Shown: positions 8,321 to 18,200, counted from the first letter of the stretch. The stretch is 64,000 nt of DNA from an uncultured Taibaiella sp. (GCA_937870855.1 CALMWT010000039.1:20348-84347), one strand, 5' to 3'. Notes: generated by a model not told the origin, from the sequence alone. Made by a program: numbers and translations.

Positions 8321-9247
8321 ATGCGTTTTGCCATAAGGGACGACGACACCAATTTTTTCACCATACCTGAAGCTATTCAAAATAGCTACTCAGATGTCTG
8401 GCACTTAGTACCACCTTCTCTTTGTGTAATCACTAAAGTAAAGGGCAACTGGCCTGATTGGGTAGAACATATTTACAGACACAAACAAAAAACGGACTGG
8501 CAGGCGTGGGAAAGAGATAATACGGTTCATCCGCTTGACAGAAATAAAGATTTGGTGGACTTTCTGAAATCATGTTTGCAAGGCAAAACAATTGACGTAT
8601 GCTTTCATGCAAAGCACCACAGAAATGATGATGCTACACTGCCACCGGAAGTAGAAAGTAACTATGTGAGATGCGCGGAATACCTGACCACTAAAGACCG
8701 CACAAAGGAAATTGTTGAAGAGATTGAATATCTCAGCCAACTCCTGAATTACAAAGTATCAGTATTTGCACCACCACAAGATTTGCTATCTATGGAAGGC
8801 TATAATTCTGTTTTAAAAGCCGGTCTGAATGTTTGTGGTGGGGGAATAAGTTTTTTGAAGAAACAAAAAGATACAAGGGGCGTAATGAATTTGCTGAAGC
8901 AATTTTCTTTTAAAACAATTTATCCGAATGAGCCATATCCCTACGTTCTTGATTATAAAACGCACAGGGAAATACCCTATTACTATCCTTTGCTTCCAGA
9001 TACAACTTTAGATGAGTTGATCAAGCATTTTGAAATGGTGAGACGGCACGATGGCGATTTTGTATTATCTACACATCATGCTGAATTCAATTACAGAATG
9101 GAATACGACAACGCAATAACCGTAAAAAATGTACTTGACATGTTTTTAGAACACATTTCCAAGTACGAACTAAGTTATGTAACACTGTCGCAGTTGCTAA
9201 GTAAAGAAACACTGTCGAGAGCTTTCGTAATACCTATGTTATCTTAA
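8321..9247 (+). CDS. Polysaccharide deacetylase-like (NodB-fold) protein
   Basis: A 308-residue soluble protein. It opens with MRFAIRDDDTNFF, the DDTN metal-site motif of NodB/DUF2334-type deacetylases. It continues with a CFHAKHHRNDD segment (candidate His metal ligands, ~residues 93-103), a mid-barrel FAPPQ and a late VLSTHHAEF. I infer a (beta/alpha) deacetylase barrel acting on a sugar precursor or lipid-linked glycan; no signal peptide is visible, so it is likely cytoplasmic. It has its own upstream gap with a possible -7 element and precedes a GT2 gene by 12 bp. Alternatives include a non-catalytic relative; assignment rests on motifs only. Confidence 0.65.
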   Translation: MRFAIRDDDTNFFTIPEAIQNSYSDVWHLVPPSLCVITKVKGNWPDWVEHIYRHKQKTDWQAWERDNTVHPLDRNKDLVDFLKSCLQGKTIDVCFHAKHHRNDDATLPPEVESNYVRCAEYLTTKDRTKEIVEEIEYLSQLLNYKVSVFAPPQDLLSMEGYNSVLKAGLNVCGGGISFLKKQKDTRGVMNLLKQFSFKTIYPNEPYPYVLDYKTHREIPYYYPLLPDTTLDELIKHFEMVRRHDGDFVLSTHHAEFNYRMEYDNAITVKNVLDMFLEHISKYELSYVTLSQLLSKETLSRAFVIPMLS

Positions 9248-9259
9248 AAATTTTGCCTC

Positions 9260-10237
9260 ATGAAATTAGTATCCATTGTAGTTCCAAATTATAATTGCGA
9301 AGAGTTCCTTCCTAAGTGCCTGGATTCCGTAATAAACCAAACCTACCGGAACACAGAAATAATCATTTGCGACAATGGTTCTTCAGATCGTTCCGTAGAG
9401 ATCCTTAATGAATATGCTGCAAAAGACAGCCGCATAAAAGTTTTGATCAATGAAGAGAATCAGGGTTTGATCAACTGCTACAACCGCATGTTTTTTGCTG
9501 CAACCGGCGACTACATTATGATACAGGATGCTGACGATTGGGCTGATCTTACACGGGTAGAAAAACAAGCTGCAATAATGGATGAGCATGGCGTAGGATT
9601 ATGTCTTACCGATAGTTATTATCATTCTCCACTTTTCCCTACCAGCAGAGTGCAAAGAAATTATAATGGTCCAATCTATGCGGCCGATGAAGAAACATGG
9701 GCTCCTGCAACCATCATGTTTCGTCGGGAGGTATTGAATGAAATACCAGGCTTTCATTCCTACTTCGATCGCCTCACAAGCTATGATCGTTATTTTATTC
9801 TCGATATTATCTCTCGCTATGGTGGTTATTATATTGATGAATGTCTGTATCATGTATGGGCAAGACCCAACAGCGACCATCGGAGCATTGATCTTACAGA
9901 CAAGCGAGCAATCAAGAAGCTAATATCGGAAGACATTTACTACAAATTGAAAGAGCAACGCGTAAAATCGGGCACCGACTATCTGAAAGAAAACAACACA
10001 GATGGAATGGAAAAACTGGAAGGTCCAATGTTGCATAACAAAGTATTTGTTGCCGATAAACTACGTCTGATGGCCTGCATTCAAATAGACTATGGAAATT
10101 TGAAAGCCGCAAAACAATTGCTCTTAAACGCTATTAAAATTGCTCCCTTCTTTTCAAAAAATTACCGCTCATTGCTGTATTATTACAAAGCCAACAGAGC
10201 GCAAGAATCTTCGGGCGCACAACCAAAACTGGCATAA
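9260..10237 (+). CDS. Glycosyltransferase family 2
   Basis: A 325-residue GT-A transferase opening MKLVSIVVPNYNCEEFLPKCLDS. Nucleotide-binding residues are in CDNGSSDRS, the DXD site is in IQDADDWADLTR, and the acceptor-side acid lies in the FDRLTSYDRYF region. The C-terminal tail (KLRLMACIQIDYGNLKAAKQ) is recognisably similar to the tail of the GT2 at 1666-2601, so the two are likely paralogues. It should add a sugar to the polysaccharide repeat. It follows the deacetylase-like gene by 12 bp and is followed 7 bp later by a TTG-initiated GT4 gene. Confidence 0.9.
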   Translation: MKLVSIVVPNYNCEEFLPKCLDSVINQTYRNTEIIICDNGSSDRSVEILNEYAAKDSRIKVLINEENQGLINCYNRMFFAATGDYIMIQDADDWADLTRVEKQAAIMDEHGVGLCLTDSYYHSPLFPTSRVQRNYNGPIYAADEETWAPATIMFRREVLNEIPGFHSYFDRLTSYDRYFILDIISRYGGYYIDECLYHVWARPNSDHRSIDLTDKRAIKKLISEDIYYKLKEQRVKSGTDYLKENNTDGMEKLEGPMLHNKVFVADKLRLMACIQIDYGNLKAAKQLLLNAIKIAPFFSKNYRSLLYYYKANRAQESSGAQPKLA

Positions 10238-10244
10238 ACCAAAC

Positions 10245-11441
10245 TTGAAAATTCTGATTGCAACAGAAGTAATTCATCCGGGAGGAGCAGAAACTTTTTT
10301 GCTGAGACTATCTCAGTCGCTGCATGAAAAAGGGCACAACATTACCATCTTTAATTTTCATGGGGACATTTACAACAGAGAATTAAAATCGAAAATTGCA
10401 CCTGATGTAAAAGTGGTGTGCGCTACTAATCCTGTAGGATCACTTACCCGCTTCGTTGACTCGTTGTTCCTGAAAATAGGAATTGATTTTAGCTTTAGAA
10501 ATTATTTCATCGGAAAGAGTTTACAGCGATTCTTAGAAGCCAATAAGCCTGAAATAATTCATAGCCATCTGTTTAAAACGGATGTCATTTGCTGTAAGGT
10601 TGCTAACGAAAATATTCCCGTTGTATCAACCATGCACGGCGACTATGCTATGTACTACAACAGTATCTCCCAAAATGAAAAGCCAAAGCTCTTAGACTTT
10701 AAGAACAAACTGAAATTTGTACTTCAGCAACTAAAAAGCATTGTATGTATTTCAAAAGAGCAGGAGATTTTCTTTGCTCAGGAAATGCAGTCGTTATCTT
10801 CAACTCCTTTACAACTCACAAAAATTTACAACGGTTATACAGCCACTGAAAATCCAGAAGTTACCATTTCGCGTCATACGCTTAACATCCCAAAAGATGC
10901 GTTTGTTTTTGGAATGGTGGCACGCGGTATTCCGGCAAAGGGATGGGAAGAATTAATTGAAGCATTTACTCGCCTCAACAAAAAAAATAGTTTTCTGGTA
11001 TTAGTAGGTGGTAGCGACTATGTAAATAAGCTTCAGGAAAAATACAAGAACAACCAACAAATAATTTACAGCGGTACGGTTACAAACCCGCTTGAATGGA
11101 TTAAATTATTCGATGTAGGCCTGCTTCCTTCGTATTTTGGATCGGAAAGTTTACCAACAGTTATCATGGAGTATCTTTATTGCCACAAGCCCGTTATCGC
11201 AACGAGAATCGGTGAAATTCCTGCAATGATAGAATATGAAAAACAGACCGCAGGTTTGTTGGTTGAAATTGTGAATGGACGAACAGATATAGATCAGCTG
11301 CACGAAAAAATGTTGAAGGTGTACACAGATAAAAACACCTACAATGATTTGAAAAATGCAACAACAAAATGTTTTGAACAGTTCGACATGGATCGCTGTG
11401 TAAAGGCTTACGAAGAGATATACAAACAACACATTTTTTGA
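10245..11441 (+). CDS. Glycosyltransferase, GT4-like
   Basis: A GT-B enzyme. I place the start at TTG 10245, 7 bp after the preceding stop, because the protein then begins LKILIATEVIHPGGAETFL, the canonical first strand and GGAE loop. The open frame continues upstream to 10140, but that part overlaps the GT2 gene and looks like its shadow. The C-terminal nucleotide-binding half has MVARGIPAKGWEELIEAF and the E-x7-E region LPSYFGSESLPTVIMEYLY (both acids present), then a helical tail. It is expected to act in the cytoplasm on the lipid-linked acceptor. Confidence 0.88.
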   Translation: MKILIATEVIHPGGAETFLLRLSQSLHEKGHNITIFNFHGDIYNRELKSKIAPDVKVVCATNPVGSLTRFVDSLFLKIGIDFSFRNYFIGKSLQRFLEANKPEIIHSHLFKTDVICCKVANENIPVVSTMHGDYAMYYNSISQNEKPKLLDFKNKLKFVLQQLKSIVCISKEQEIFFAQEMQSLSSTPLQLTKIYNGYTATENPEVTISRHTLNIPKDAFVFGMVARGIPAKGWEELIEAFTRLNKKNSFLVLVGGSDYVNKLQEKYKNNQQIIYSGTVTNPLEWIKLFDVGLLPSYFGSESLPTVIMEYLYCHKPVIATRIGEIPAMIEYEKQTAGLLVEIVNGRTDIDQLHEKMLKVYTDKNTYNDLKNATTKCFEQFDMDRCVKAYEEIYKQHIF

Positions 11442-12661
11442 GGGAGAAAATATTACTACTAATTACCAATCTGGGCCAAGGAGGTGCGCAACGAGTCTTC
11501 CACGACCACAGTGTTTTTCTGAATGAATCTTATCATGTGGACGAGGCAGTTTTTAACCTTGACGAGAGCGATAATCTCTTCCAATCGGGCAACAAACTTT
11601 TTTCGTTAGACGTAAACGCCGGAAAAGGATTTGTGGGAAAAGCGCTTAACTTTTTTCGCCGATGCTTACGCCTGAAAAAAATTATTGAAGGAGAAGAGTA
11701 CAGCGTTTGTATCAGTCACATGGATGGCGCCAATTGGGTAAATGTACTTTCGCTTTCAAAAGCCAAAAAAATTCTTGTGGTGCATGGAACTATTTTGCAC
11801 GACCACAACCAAAGCAAATGGATGCAGTTTATCCGCAAAAATCTGATCATACCATTTGTTTACAATAAAGCTAACGTTACAGTTACCGTAAGTGAAGGAA
11901 TAAAGTACGAGCTACAACAATTTTGCAAAGTGAAAAATGCCGTTGCAATACCCAACTATTTTGATGTTGAAAAAATTCGTTCACTTGCCAAAAAACCACT
12001 GGAGCCGCATTGGGAAAATCTATTCTCTACACACGAAATACTGATTACCTCTGGAAGGTTTAACGAGCAGAAAAAACAACGGTTTCTGTTCCCCTTATTG
12101 AAACGACTCAAAGAAATAAACCCCAGAGTGCGCCTTGTATTGCTTGGTGATGGCAAACTGCGGGGAAACCTTATGCAGATAGCGAAGGAAAATGGTCTTT
12201 CTTACTATTCCGTTTGGGATGATATGCAGCCATTTTCGGAAGATTATGATGTTTATTTTACCGGTTATACGACTAATCCATTTCAATATTTGCGTCGAAG
12301 TAAACTCTTCCTATTTCCATCGGGGTGGGAAGGATTTCCTATGGCGCTTTGCGAAGCCATGATCAGCGGTGTGCCTGTGCTAACAGCAGATTGCCCTACA
12401 GGTCCGCGACAAATATTAGCGCCTCATTCTTTCGACCCAACTTACTCCTTGAAAAAAGCAGAACAAACGGACTATGGATGGCTGATGCCAATGACCGATA
12501 AAGCAAGTTTTGAAGATGAGTGGCATAACGCAATTGTAAAAATGTTGCACCATGAAAAACTGAGCGAAAACATTAGAGAAAATGCGGCGGCGCGAATGAT
12601 GATGTATAGCAAAGAAAAAGTAGTAGGGCAATGGAAAGAACTTATTGACTCGTTATTATAG
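11438..12661 (+). CDS. Glycosyltransferase, GT4-like
   Basis: A 407-residue group 1 transferase starting at a TTG that overlaps the previous stop (TTGA), which implies translational coupling. The N-terminus REKILLLITNLGQGGAQRV carries the QGGAQR acceptor-side loop. The C-terminal half has ITSGRFNEQKKQRFL, LLGDGKLRG and the E-x7-E region FPSGWEGFPMALCEAMISGVP with both glutamates. The TDCPTGPRQIL-like segment (positions ~12390-12420) is typical of GalNAc/GlcNAc-type GT4 enzymes of Bacteroidota, though that is only a resemblance. Confidence 0.9.
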   Translation: MREKILLLITNLGQGGAQRVFHDHSVFLNESYHVDEAVFNLDESDNLFQSGNKLFSLDVNAGKGFVGKALNFFRRCLRLKKIIEGEEYSVCISHMDGANWVNVLSLSKAKKILVVHGTILHDHNQSKWMQFIRKNLIIPFVYNKANVTVTVSEGIKYELQQFCKVKNAVAIPNYFDVEKIRSLAKKPLEPHWENLFSTHEILITSGRFNEQKKQRFLFPLLKRLKEINPRVRLVLLGDGKLRGNLMQIAKENGLSYYSVWDDMQPFSEDYDVYFTGYTTNPFQYLRRSKLFLFPSGWEGFPMALCEAMISGVPVLTADCPTGPRQILAPHSFDPTYSLKKAEQTDYGWLMPMTDKASFEDEWHNAIVKMLHHEKLSENIRENAAARMMMYSKEKVVGQWKELIDSLL

Positions 12662-12665
12662 TAGT

Positions 12666-13763
12666 GTGAAGATTCTGATCATAGATAATTCTGTTGCCTA
12701 CACAGGTGCATTCAAATGTGCTTTGAATGAGGCAGATATTTTATCAGATCAACACAACTTCATTTTCATTCTTCCGCAGGAAAGCAAAGTAGTTTCAATT
12801 CTTCAGGAAAAAGGTTATTGCGTTTATACACTTCCGCTAAAAGAAATTAGCAAGTCACTTTTTGCAATAGCGAAATACCCGTTTTATTACCTTAAAAATC
12901 TTCTTGCAGTAAAGAAAATAGTGCGACAGGAAAAAGTAGAAGTTGTTCAAATCAACGACTTCTATAACCTGCTCGGTGCGGGAATAAAAGCTGCGGGCTA
13001 TAAAGGAAAACTCATTACTTATGTGCGTTTTCTTCCATCAACTTTGCCAACACCATTAAGGAAAATATGTACAAATGCCGCGCAACATTTTTCTGATAAA
13101 GTAGTAGCCGTTTCTGATGCAGTGCTAAAACAATTGCCACCACACGATAAGAACATTCGCATTTACGACCCAGTAAAACTTTCTGAAAAAATCTACACAG
13201 AAGAATTACATACCAACCATATTCAGCTTCTTTATCTCGCAAATTTCACCAGAGGAAAAGGTCAGGAACATGCTGTTGAAGCATTTTGCAAAGCGTATAA
13301 AAAAAACAAAGACTTACGATTAAAATTCACTGGCGGTGATATGGGTTTGGCAAAAAATGCAGCTTTCAGATCCGAGCTTATAAATAGGGTAAAGAAATTA
13401 GGGTTGGAAGATGTGGTGGCTTTTGAAAACTTCGCTACAGACGTGGAAAGCGAAATAAATAGCGCCAGTATCGTCCTCAATTTTTCTGAAGCTGAATCAT
13501 TCTCCATGACTTGTCTTGAAGCTTCGTTTTACGGAACACCCGTTATAGCTACAAAATGTGGAGGCCCTGAAGAGATAATCGCACACAATGAAACAGGTTT
13601 GCTGGTAGTAAAAAAAGATGTGGACGCAATGACTGAAGCAATTTTAGACCTTGCAAATAATCCTGAAAAAAGACTACGATTTTCGATGCGTGGGAAGCAG
13701 TATGTGCGGGAAAAATTCAGCATTGAGGTGTTCAAAAAATCGTTCACAGAAATTCTTCGCTAA
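12666..13763 (+). CDS. Glycosyltransferase, GT4-like
   Basis: A GT-B transferase of about 365 residues. The preferred start is GTG 12666, four bases after the previous stop, giving VKILIIDNSVAYTGAFK; a TTG at 12645 would add seven residues and overlap the upstream gene. The C-terminal half shows LANFTRGKGQEHAVEAF and the E-x7-E region FSEAESFSMTCLEASFYGTP, then CGGPEEI, a common loop for binding the donor diphosphate. Its 3' end overlaps the next ATG by one base (TAATG). Role: one sugar-transfer step in the polysaccharide repeat. Confidence 0.88.
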   Translation: MKILIIDNSVAYTGAFKCALNEADILSDQHNFIFILPQESKVVSILQEKGYCVYTLPLKEISKSLFAIAKYPFYYLKNLLAVKKIVRQEKVEVVQINDFYNLLGAGIKAAGYKGKLITYVRFLPSTLPTPLRKICTNAAQHFSDKVVAVSDAVLKQLPPHDKNIRIYDPVKLSEKIYTEELHTNHIQLLYLANFTRGKGQEHAVEAFCKAYKKNKDLRLKFTGGDMGLAKNAAFRSELINRVKKLGLEDVVAFENFATDVESEINSASIVLNFSEAESFSMTCLEASFYGTPVIATKCGGPEEIIAHNETGLLVVKKDVDAMTEAILDLANNPEKRLRFSMRGKQYVREKFSIEVFKKSFTEILR

Positions 13764-14836
13764 TGGCCAAAAGTGTTTTATTTCTTGTGCCCTACCCTCT
13801 TAAAGTTGCGCCTTCCCAACGCTTCCGTGTAGAGCTTTATGAACCTGTATTGCAGGAGCATAATGTGCGTTATGAAATTGCAAGCTTTATGGATGACGCA
13901 ACATGGAACATCATCTTCAAACCGGGAAATACTTTTAAGAAAATAGCAGGAATTGCCAAAGGTTATCTGAGACGAATCGGACATCTCTTCAAAGCCACGC
14001 AATACGATTATGTATTTATCCATCGCGAAGTCGCCCCACTTGGGCCTCCGATATTTGAATGGATCATTGCGAAGGTGCTTCACAAAAAAATCATCTACGA
14101 TTTTGACGACGCAATATGGATTTCTAATATCAGTACCGCTAATAAATTTGCGAGTTGGTTGAAGGCTTTTTGGAAAGTGAAATACATCTGCAAGTGGGCA
14201 CACGTAGTAACCGGTGGCAACGAATATCTGAACAATTATGCAAGGCAACATAACGCCAGACAAACAATCATTCTTCCTACTTGTGTGGACGTTGAAAGGA
14301 AGCATAACAAAGTAAAAATTCATGGGAACCACAAACCGGTTATTGGATGGACGGGTAGCCATTCAACGCTATTTTATCTTGATGAAATTGTTCCTCTTTT
14401 AAAGAAATTGCAAGAGGAAAACAACTTTACCTTTCTTGTAATTGCAGACAAAAAACCAGAAATAGATTTAAGAGACTGGCAGTTTATAAAATGGAATGAA
14501 GCAACAGAAGGAAGTGATCTTTTGAAGATGGACATTGGAATAATGCCCCTAAAATCTGATGCATGGAGCGAGGGTAAATGCGGGTTTAAACTGATTCAAT
14601 ATTTATCTTGCGGCATACCTGCAATCGCCGACCCAATAGGCGTAAACAAAGTGATTATTGACAACGAAAAGAATGGTTTTATCTGTAGTACAAAAGAAGA
14701 GTGGAAAGAAAAATTACAACTCCTCATCACCGATCCTGCACTGAGAAAAGAACTTGGAGAAAAAGGCAGAGAAAAAATTAAAAAGGAATACAGTATTCAA
14801 TCGCAGGCTCAGAAATTTCTTGCTTTGTTCCAATAA
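13763..14836 (+). CDS. Glycosyltransferase, GT4-like
   Basis: A 357-residue GT-B enzyme starting at an ATG that shares a base with the preceding stop. N-terminus AKSVLFLVPYPLKVAPSQRFR resembles the SQRFR-type GT4 subgroup common in Bacteroidota capsule loci. The middle has YDFDDAIWI, and the donor half shows IGWTGSHSTLFYLDEI and a CGFKLIQYLSCGIPAI segment where the E-x7-E motif normally sits; in this subgroup Lys-x-x-Gln replaces part of the motif. The gene ends exactly one base before the stop codon of the convergent membrane-protein gene. It closes the rightward glycosyltransferase run. Confidence 0.88.
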   Translation: MAKSVLFLVPYPLKVAPSQRFRVELYEPVLQEHNVRYEIASFMDDATWNIIFKPGNTFKKIAGIAKGYLRRIGHLFKATQYDYVFIHREVAPLGPPIFEWIIAKVLHKKIIYDFDDAIWISNISTANKFASWLKAFWKVKYICKWAHVVTGGNEYLNNYARQHNARQTIILPTCVDVERKHNKVKIHGNHKPVIGWTGSHSTLFYLDEIVPLLKKLQEENNFTFLVIADKKPEIDLRDWQFIKWNEATEGSDLLKMDIGIMPLKSDAWSEGKCGFKLIQYLSCGIPAIADPIGVNKVIIDNEKNGFICSTKEEWKEKLQLLITDPALRKELGEKGREKIKKEYSIQSQAQKFLALFQ

Positions 14837-16183
14837 CTACCACCTCAAAGAAAGTATATTCTTCTCCATCGGATTGTGCTTGTAGTAAATCAGCACCAAC
14901 GCAATACCATAAAACGGTAAACAAGGAATCCGGTAACGCGACAATGCACCAAAATTTCCTGAAGAAAGCCCCACAGCAAAGGCAAAAATGATAGTGAAGA
15001 TGAGACAAAACTGAATAGTGGGATCGCTTCCTATGGTTTTCCAAACCCGGCGAGGTCCAATGCCAAACAATACTTTGATCGTTACCCACATGAACAAAAA
15101 TGCTTCGGCTGCATTTAGAAATTGCAAGGGCTTTCTCGTTTCCCAGAGATAAGGACGGAATAAAGTAACATTAACAGCAAGAGGAAATTTTTTCAACATG
15201 CCTCCAATAGATGGATCCATATCGCCCAGACTATATGCTGTACCATCATCGCCCGAAACCGCAGCGATGTATGAACTCGTAACATAGGACGTGTTTGCAA
15301 CATTCTCCAAAGAGTATTTCCCTAACTCTACTGCAAACTTTTGGGAAAAGATCAGAAAGCCACCAACACAAGCTACAATAACAAAAAGCTTAACTGCAAA
15401 TCGCGTCGTCGCACTTGAAATCTTGTGAGAGTATGTGAATAAAATCCAAAGCAACAATGCAGGGATGAACGCAAGTAAAATGTAGAGTTTAATACTCGCA
15501 ATCAGCCAAAAGCTTACAATGGTGAGTACGATATTTTTCAATGAAAAATCGCGCAACAGCAACATGCGGAATGCGCCGTAAGTCATCCACCCAAGCCCGA
15601 ACATGCAAATGGTGTCTTTAAAAATTCCGGAGCCCCACATGATAGTGCTTGGAATGAAAAGCGTACACCAGGCGATGTATCTCGTGTACTGAGGATACTT
15701 TGTTGCGAACGTTTGAAACAAGGCCCAAATACCAGTGAAAGAAATTGCACCGAATAAAACTGCAGTTGGTAAGTAAGTAGTAAATGTAATGATGCCCAAA
15801 AAAGCTGTGATGCAACCAACCGTATATTCTGTAGGCGCTTCGTACCACCACAACTTTGAAATATAGTCTGAATAGTCGCCGTCATACCACGGAGGTATGC
15901 GCAAAATCAAGTTGAACCATTTTGAAGGAGATTCACTAAAAGAACTATTGATGACCGTAGCATGAAAATGATAATTGGCGGTGTCTCCTCCGCCATAGTA
16001 ATACTGGTAAATAAGACCGATGAAAATTGCACCGCCAACTTTTGCGATCAATCCCGGCATAAAATATTCTCTCCACGGATGCCCGATTGGATAAAGGTTA
16101 TCACGAAAAAAATAAGCAACAACGAAAACGATGACAAGGAAGATGGGCAATAATAAATAGTCCAGCAGCGATATAAATTCCAT
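14837..16183 (-). CDS. Polytopic membrane protein, candidate polysaccharide polymerase
   Basis: A 448-residue very hydrophobic protein with about ten predicted membrane helices, starting MEFISLLDYLLLPIFLVIV. A soluble loop carries YYGGGDTANYHFHA and, later, an IPSTIMWGSGIFKDTICMFGLGW segment typical of O-antigen-polymerase-like and GT-C-type Bacteroidota proteins. It is the only gene in the glycosyltransferase run on the opposite strand, and no other polymerase candidate is present. I therefore suggest a Wzy-like role or a membrane glycosyltransferase using a polyprenyl donor. Sequence similarity to a characterised Wzy cannot be shown here. Its start lies 40 bp from the divergent asnB. Confidence 0.7.
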   Translation of the reverse strand: MEFISLLDYLLLPIFLVIVFVVAYFFRDNLYPIGHPWREYFMPGLIAKVGGAIFIGLIYQYYYGGGDTANYHFHATVINSSFSESPSKWFNLILRIPPWYDGDYSDYISKLWWYEAPTEYTVGCITAFLGIITFTTYLPTAVLFGAISFTGIWALFQTFATKYPQYTRYIAWCTLFIPSTIMWGSGIFKDTICMFGLGWMTYGAFRMLLLRDFSLKNIVLTIVSFWLIASIKLYILLAFIPALLLWILFTYSHKISSATTRFAVKLFVIVACVGGFLIFSQKFAVELGKYSLENVANTSYVTSSYIAAVSGDDGTAYSLGDMDPSIGGMLKKFPLAVNVTLFRPYLWETRKPLQFLNAAEAFLFMWVTIKVLFGIGPRRVWKTIGSDPTIQFCLIFTIIFAFAVGLSSGNFGALSRYRIPCLPFYGIALVLIYYKHNPMEKNILSLRW

Positions 16184-16223
16184 TGTATCTTTAGGTTATT
16201 GCATTAATCTCCATTGTCCTTCC

Positions 16224-18140
16224 ATGTGCGGTATAACAGGCTTGTTTGCTTACAATTCGCAGGCAAAATCGAACCTTTCAAAAATAACACAATCAACTCA
16301 GAAATTATTTTTAAGAGGCCCTGATAGTGGTGACGTTTTCAGTGACGATAAGTGTGCGTTGGGGCACAGGAGACTTTCCATCATTGATACTTCAACTGGT
16401 GCGTCACAACCAATGACAGATGTTACAGAGAGATTTGTACTTGTCTTCAATGGGGAGATTTTCAACTATCAAGAGCTTTCTAAAAAATATCTTGAAGAAA
16501 TCTGGCAGCAAATCGGGGGCGCAAAAACCACCTCCGATACAGAAGTGCTTTTGTACTTGTTGATTGAATATGGTACAGAATGCCTTACGTGGTTGAGTGG
16601 CTTCTTTGCTTTTGCTTTATACGACAAACAAACCGGAGAGCTACTCTTAGCAAGAGACCGATTTGGGAAAAAGCCATTGAACTATTTTAGCGATGAAAAT
16701 CATTTCGCTTTTGCGTCGGAAATGAAGGCGCTGTTTGAGTTGGGCATTCCTCGTGAAATTGACTTCACTGTACTTCATCAATATCTTCAGCTTAACTACG
16801 TTCCGCAACCTCAAAGCATGATAAAAGGTGTGGAAAAATTAAAGCCTGGACATTTTCTAAAAATCAAAAACAATAAAATAGCCGACTACAAAGCCTACTA
16901 TTCAATAAACATAAAAGCGGAGAAGTACAACGAATATTCTTACGAAGAAGCGCAGCAGGAATTTGTGAAACTGATGGATGTATCTGTGCAGGAAAGAATG
17001 ATAGCGGATGTTCCTTTAGGTGCTTTTCTTAGCGGTGGAATTGATTCTTCTATTATCGTTGCACTTGCAAGTCGCTATACGGACAAGCTCAATACTTTTT
17101 CGATAGGTTATAAAGACAATCCATTTTTCGATGAAACCTATTACGCAAAACTCGTTGCTGACAAATACAAAACCAACCACACGGTTTTTTCACTAACTAC
17201 CAATGATTTTCTCGAACATGTACACGACGTGCTCGATTATATGGATGAACCCTTCGCCGATTCTTCTGCGATTCCGGTTTATATTTTGAGTATGCACACC
17301 AGAAAGCACGTAACTGTTGCGCTAAGCGGTGATGGCGGAGACGAAGTGTTTGCAGGCTACAACAAACATGCGGCAGAATGGAAAATCAGACAACAATCAC
17401 TGGCGAAAACATTAGTTAGTGCGGGTCTTCCTATTTGGGAAATGTTACCTAAAAGCCGCAACAATAAGGTCACGAATATTTTTCGGCAATTACACCGTTT
17501 TGCAGAAGGTGCGAACCTTAGTTTAAAGGATAGATACTGGCGATGGGCTTCTTACAACACTGCTGAAAAGGTAAACACATTGCTGCATTCTTCCATTGTT
17601 GCAAAAGTGAATAACCACAAATTGAAAGTCGAAAAAAACAGCATTTTGTCGGGCTTGAACAATGGCGATTTCAATGAAGTATTGCTTACCGATATGAACC
17701 TTGTTTTGCTGAGCGATATGCTGGTGAAGGTTGATTTGATGAGCATGGCAAACAGCCTGGAAGTGCGTAGCCCTTTCCTCGACTACAAAGTGGTGGATTT
17801 TGCATTCAGCCTTCCTTCTTCTTACAAGATTGATGGAAAACTGAAAAAGAAAATTGTGCAGGATTCGTTTCGATCTATGTTGCCGGAAGAATTATACAAT
17901 CGTCCCAAACATGGCTTTGAAATCCCCTTGCTCGATTGGTTTAGAAAGGATCTGTGGAGTATGATTGATACAGACCTGCTGGAAAAAGAATTTGTTGCCC
18001 AACAAGGCATCTTTAACGTAGCAAGTATTGAGGCATTGAAGAAAAAACTTTTGAGCAGCAATCCTGAAGACAGCCACGCAACTATTTGGGCTTTGATTGT
18101 TTTTCAATATTGGTGGAAGAAATATTTGGGTGAAGGGTGA
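16224..18140 (+). CDS. asnB: Asparagine synthase (glutamine-hydrolysing)-type amidotransferase
   Basis: A 638-residue class II amidotransferase. Cys2 of MCGITGLFAYN is the glutaminase nucleophile; RGPDSGD, GHRRLSI and FNGEIFNYQEL follow. The synthetase domain has the PP-loop FLSGGIDSS near residue 270 and the LSGDGGDEVFAGYNKH segment, so both active sites are intact. The usual AsnB is ~550-630 residues. Because it sits inside a polysaccharide locus with genes for UDP-GalNAcA synthesis, it could be a WbpS-type enzyme that amidates a uronic acid rather than aspartate. The sequence alone does not separate these. It is divergent from the membrane protein with only 40 bp between them. Confidence 0.92.
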   Translation: MCGITGLFAYNSQAKSNLSKITQSTQKLFLRGPDSGDVFSDDKCALGHRRLSIIDTSTGASQPMTDVTERFVLVFNGEIFNYQELSKKYLEEIWQQIGGAKTTSDTEVLLYLLIEYGTECLTWLSGFFAFALYDKQTGELLLARDRFGKKPLNYFSDENHFAFASEMKALFELGIPREIDFTVLHQYLQLNYVPQPQSMIKGVEKLKPGHFLKIKNNKIADYKAYYSINIKAEKYNEYSYEEAQQEFVKLMDVSVQERMIADVPLGAFLSGGIDSSIIVALASRYTDKLNTFSIGYKDNPFFDETYYAKLVADKYKTNHTVFSLTTNDFLEHVHDVLDYMDEPFADSSAIPVYILSMHTRKHVTVALSGDGGDEVFAGYNKHAAEWKIRQQSLAKTLVSAGLPIWEMLPKSRNNKVTNIFRQLHRFAEGANLSLKDRYWRWASYNTAEKVNTLLHSSIVAKVNNHKLKVEKNSILSGLNNGDFNEVLLTDMNLVLLSDMLVKVDLMSMANSLEVRSPFLDYKVVDFAFSLPSSYKIDGKLKKKIVQDSFRSMLPEELYNRPKHGFEIPLLDWFRKDLWSMIDTDLLEKEFVAQQGIFNVASIEALKKKLLSSNPEDSHATIWALIVFQYWWKKYLGEG

Positions 18141-18200
18141 TGAAAAGGTAAAAGGTAAAAAGTAAAATCAAAAAGAAAGGAAAGGTAGAAAGGTGAGGGG
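18141..18200 (+). repeat. Purine-rich simple-sequence tract after asnB
   Basis: Directly after the asnB stop the plus strand is nearly all purine for ~60 bases, with degenerate repeats of AAAAGGT and GGAAAGGT-like units. No coding potential is seen on either strand. A similar tract follows pfkA. Confidence 0.6.

Noticed and set aside
10140..10244. Upstream extension of the GT4 gene
   Set aside because: It overlaps the preceding GT2 gene and the family N-terminus begins at 10245.
13778..14362. 194-codon minus-strand frame inside a glycosyltransferase gene
   Set aside because: It is the antisense shadow of the GT4 gene, has no start context and no family motif.
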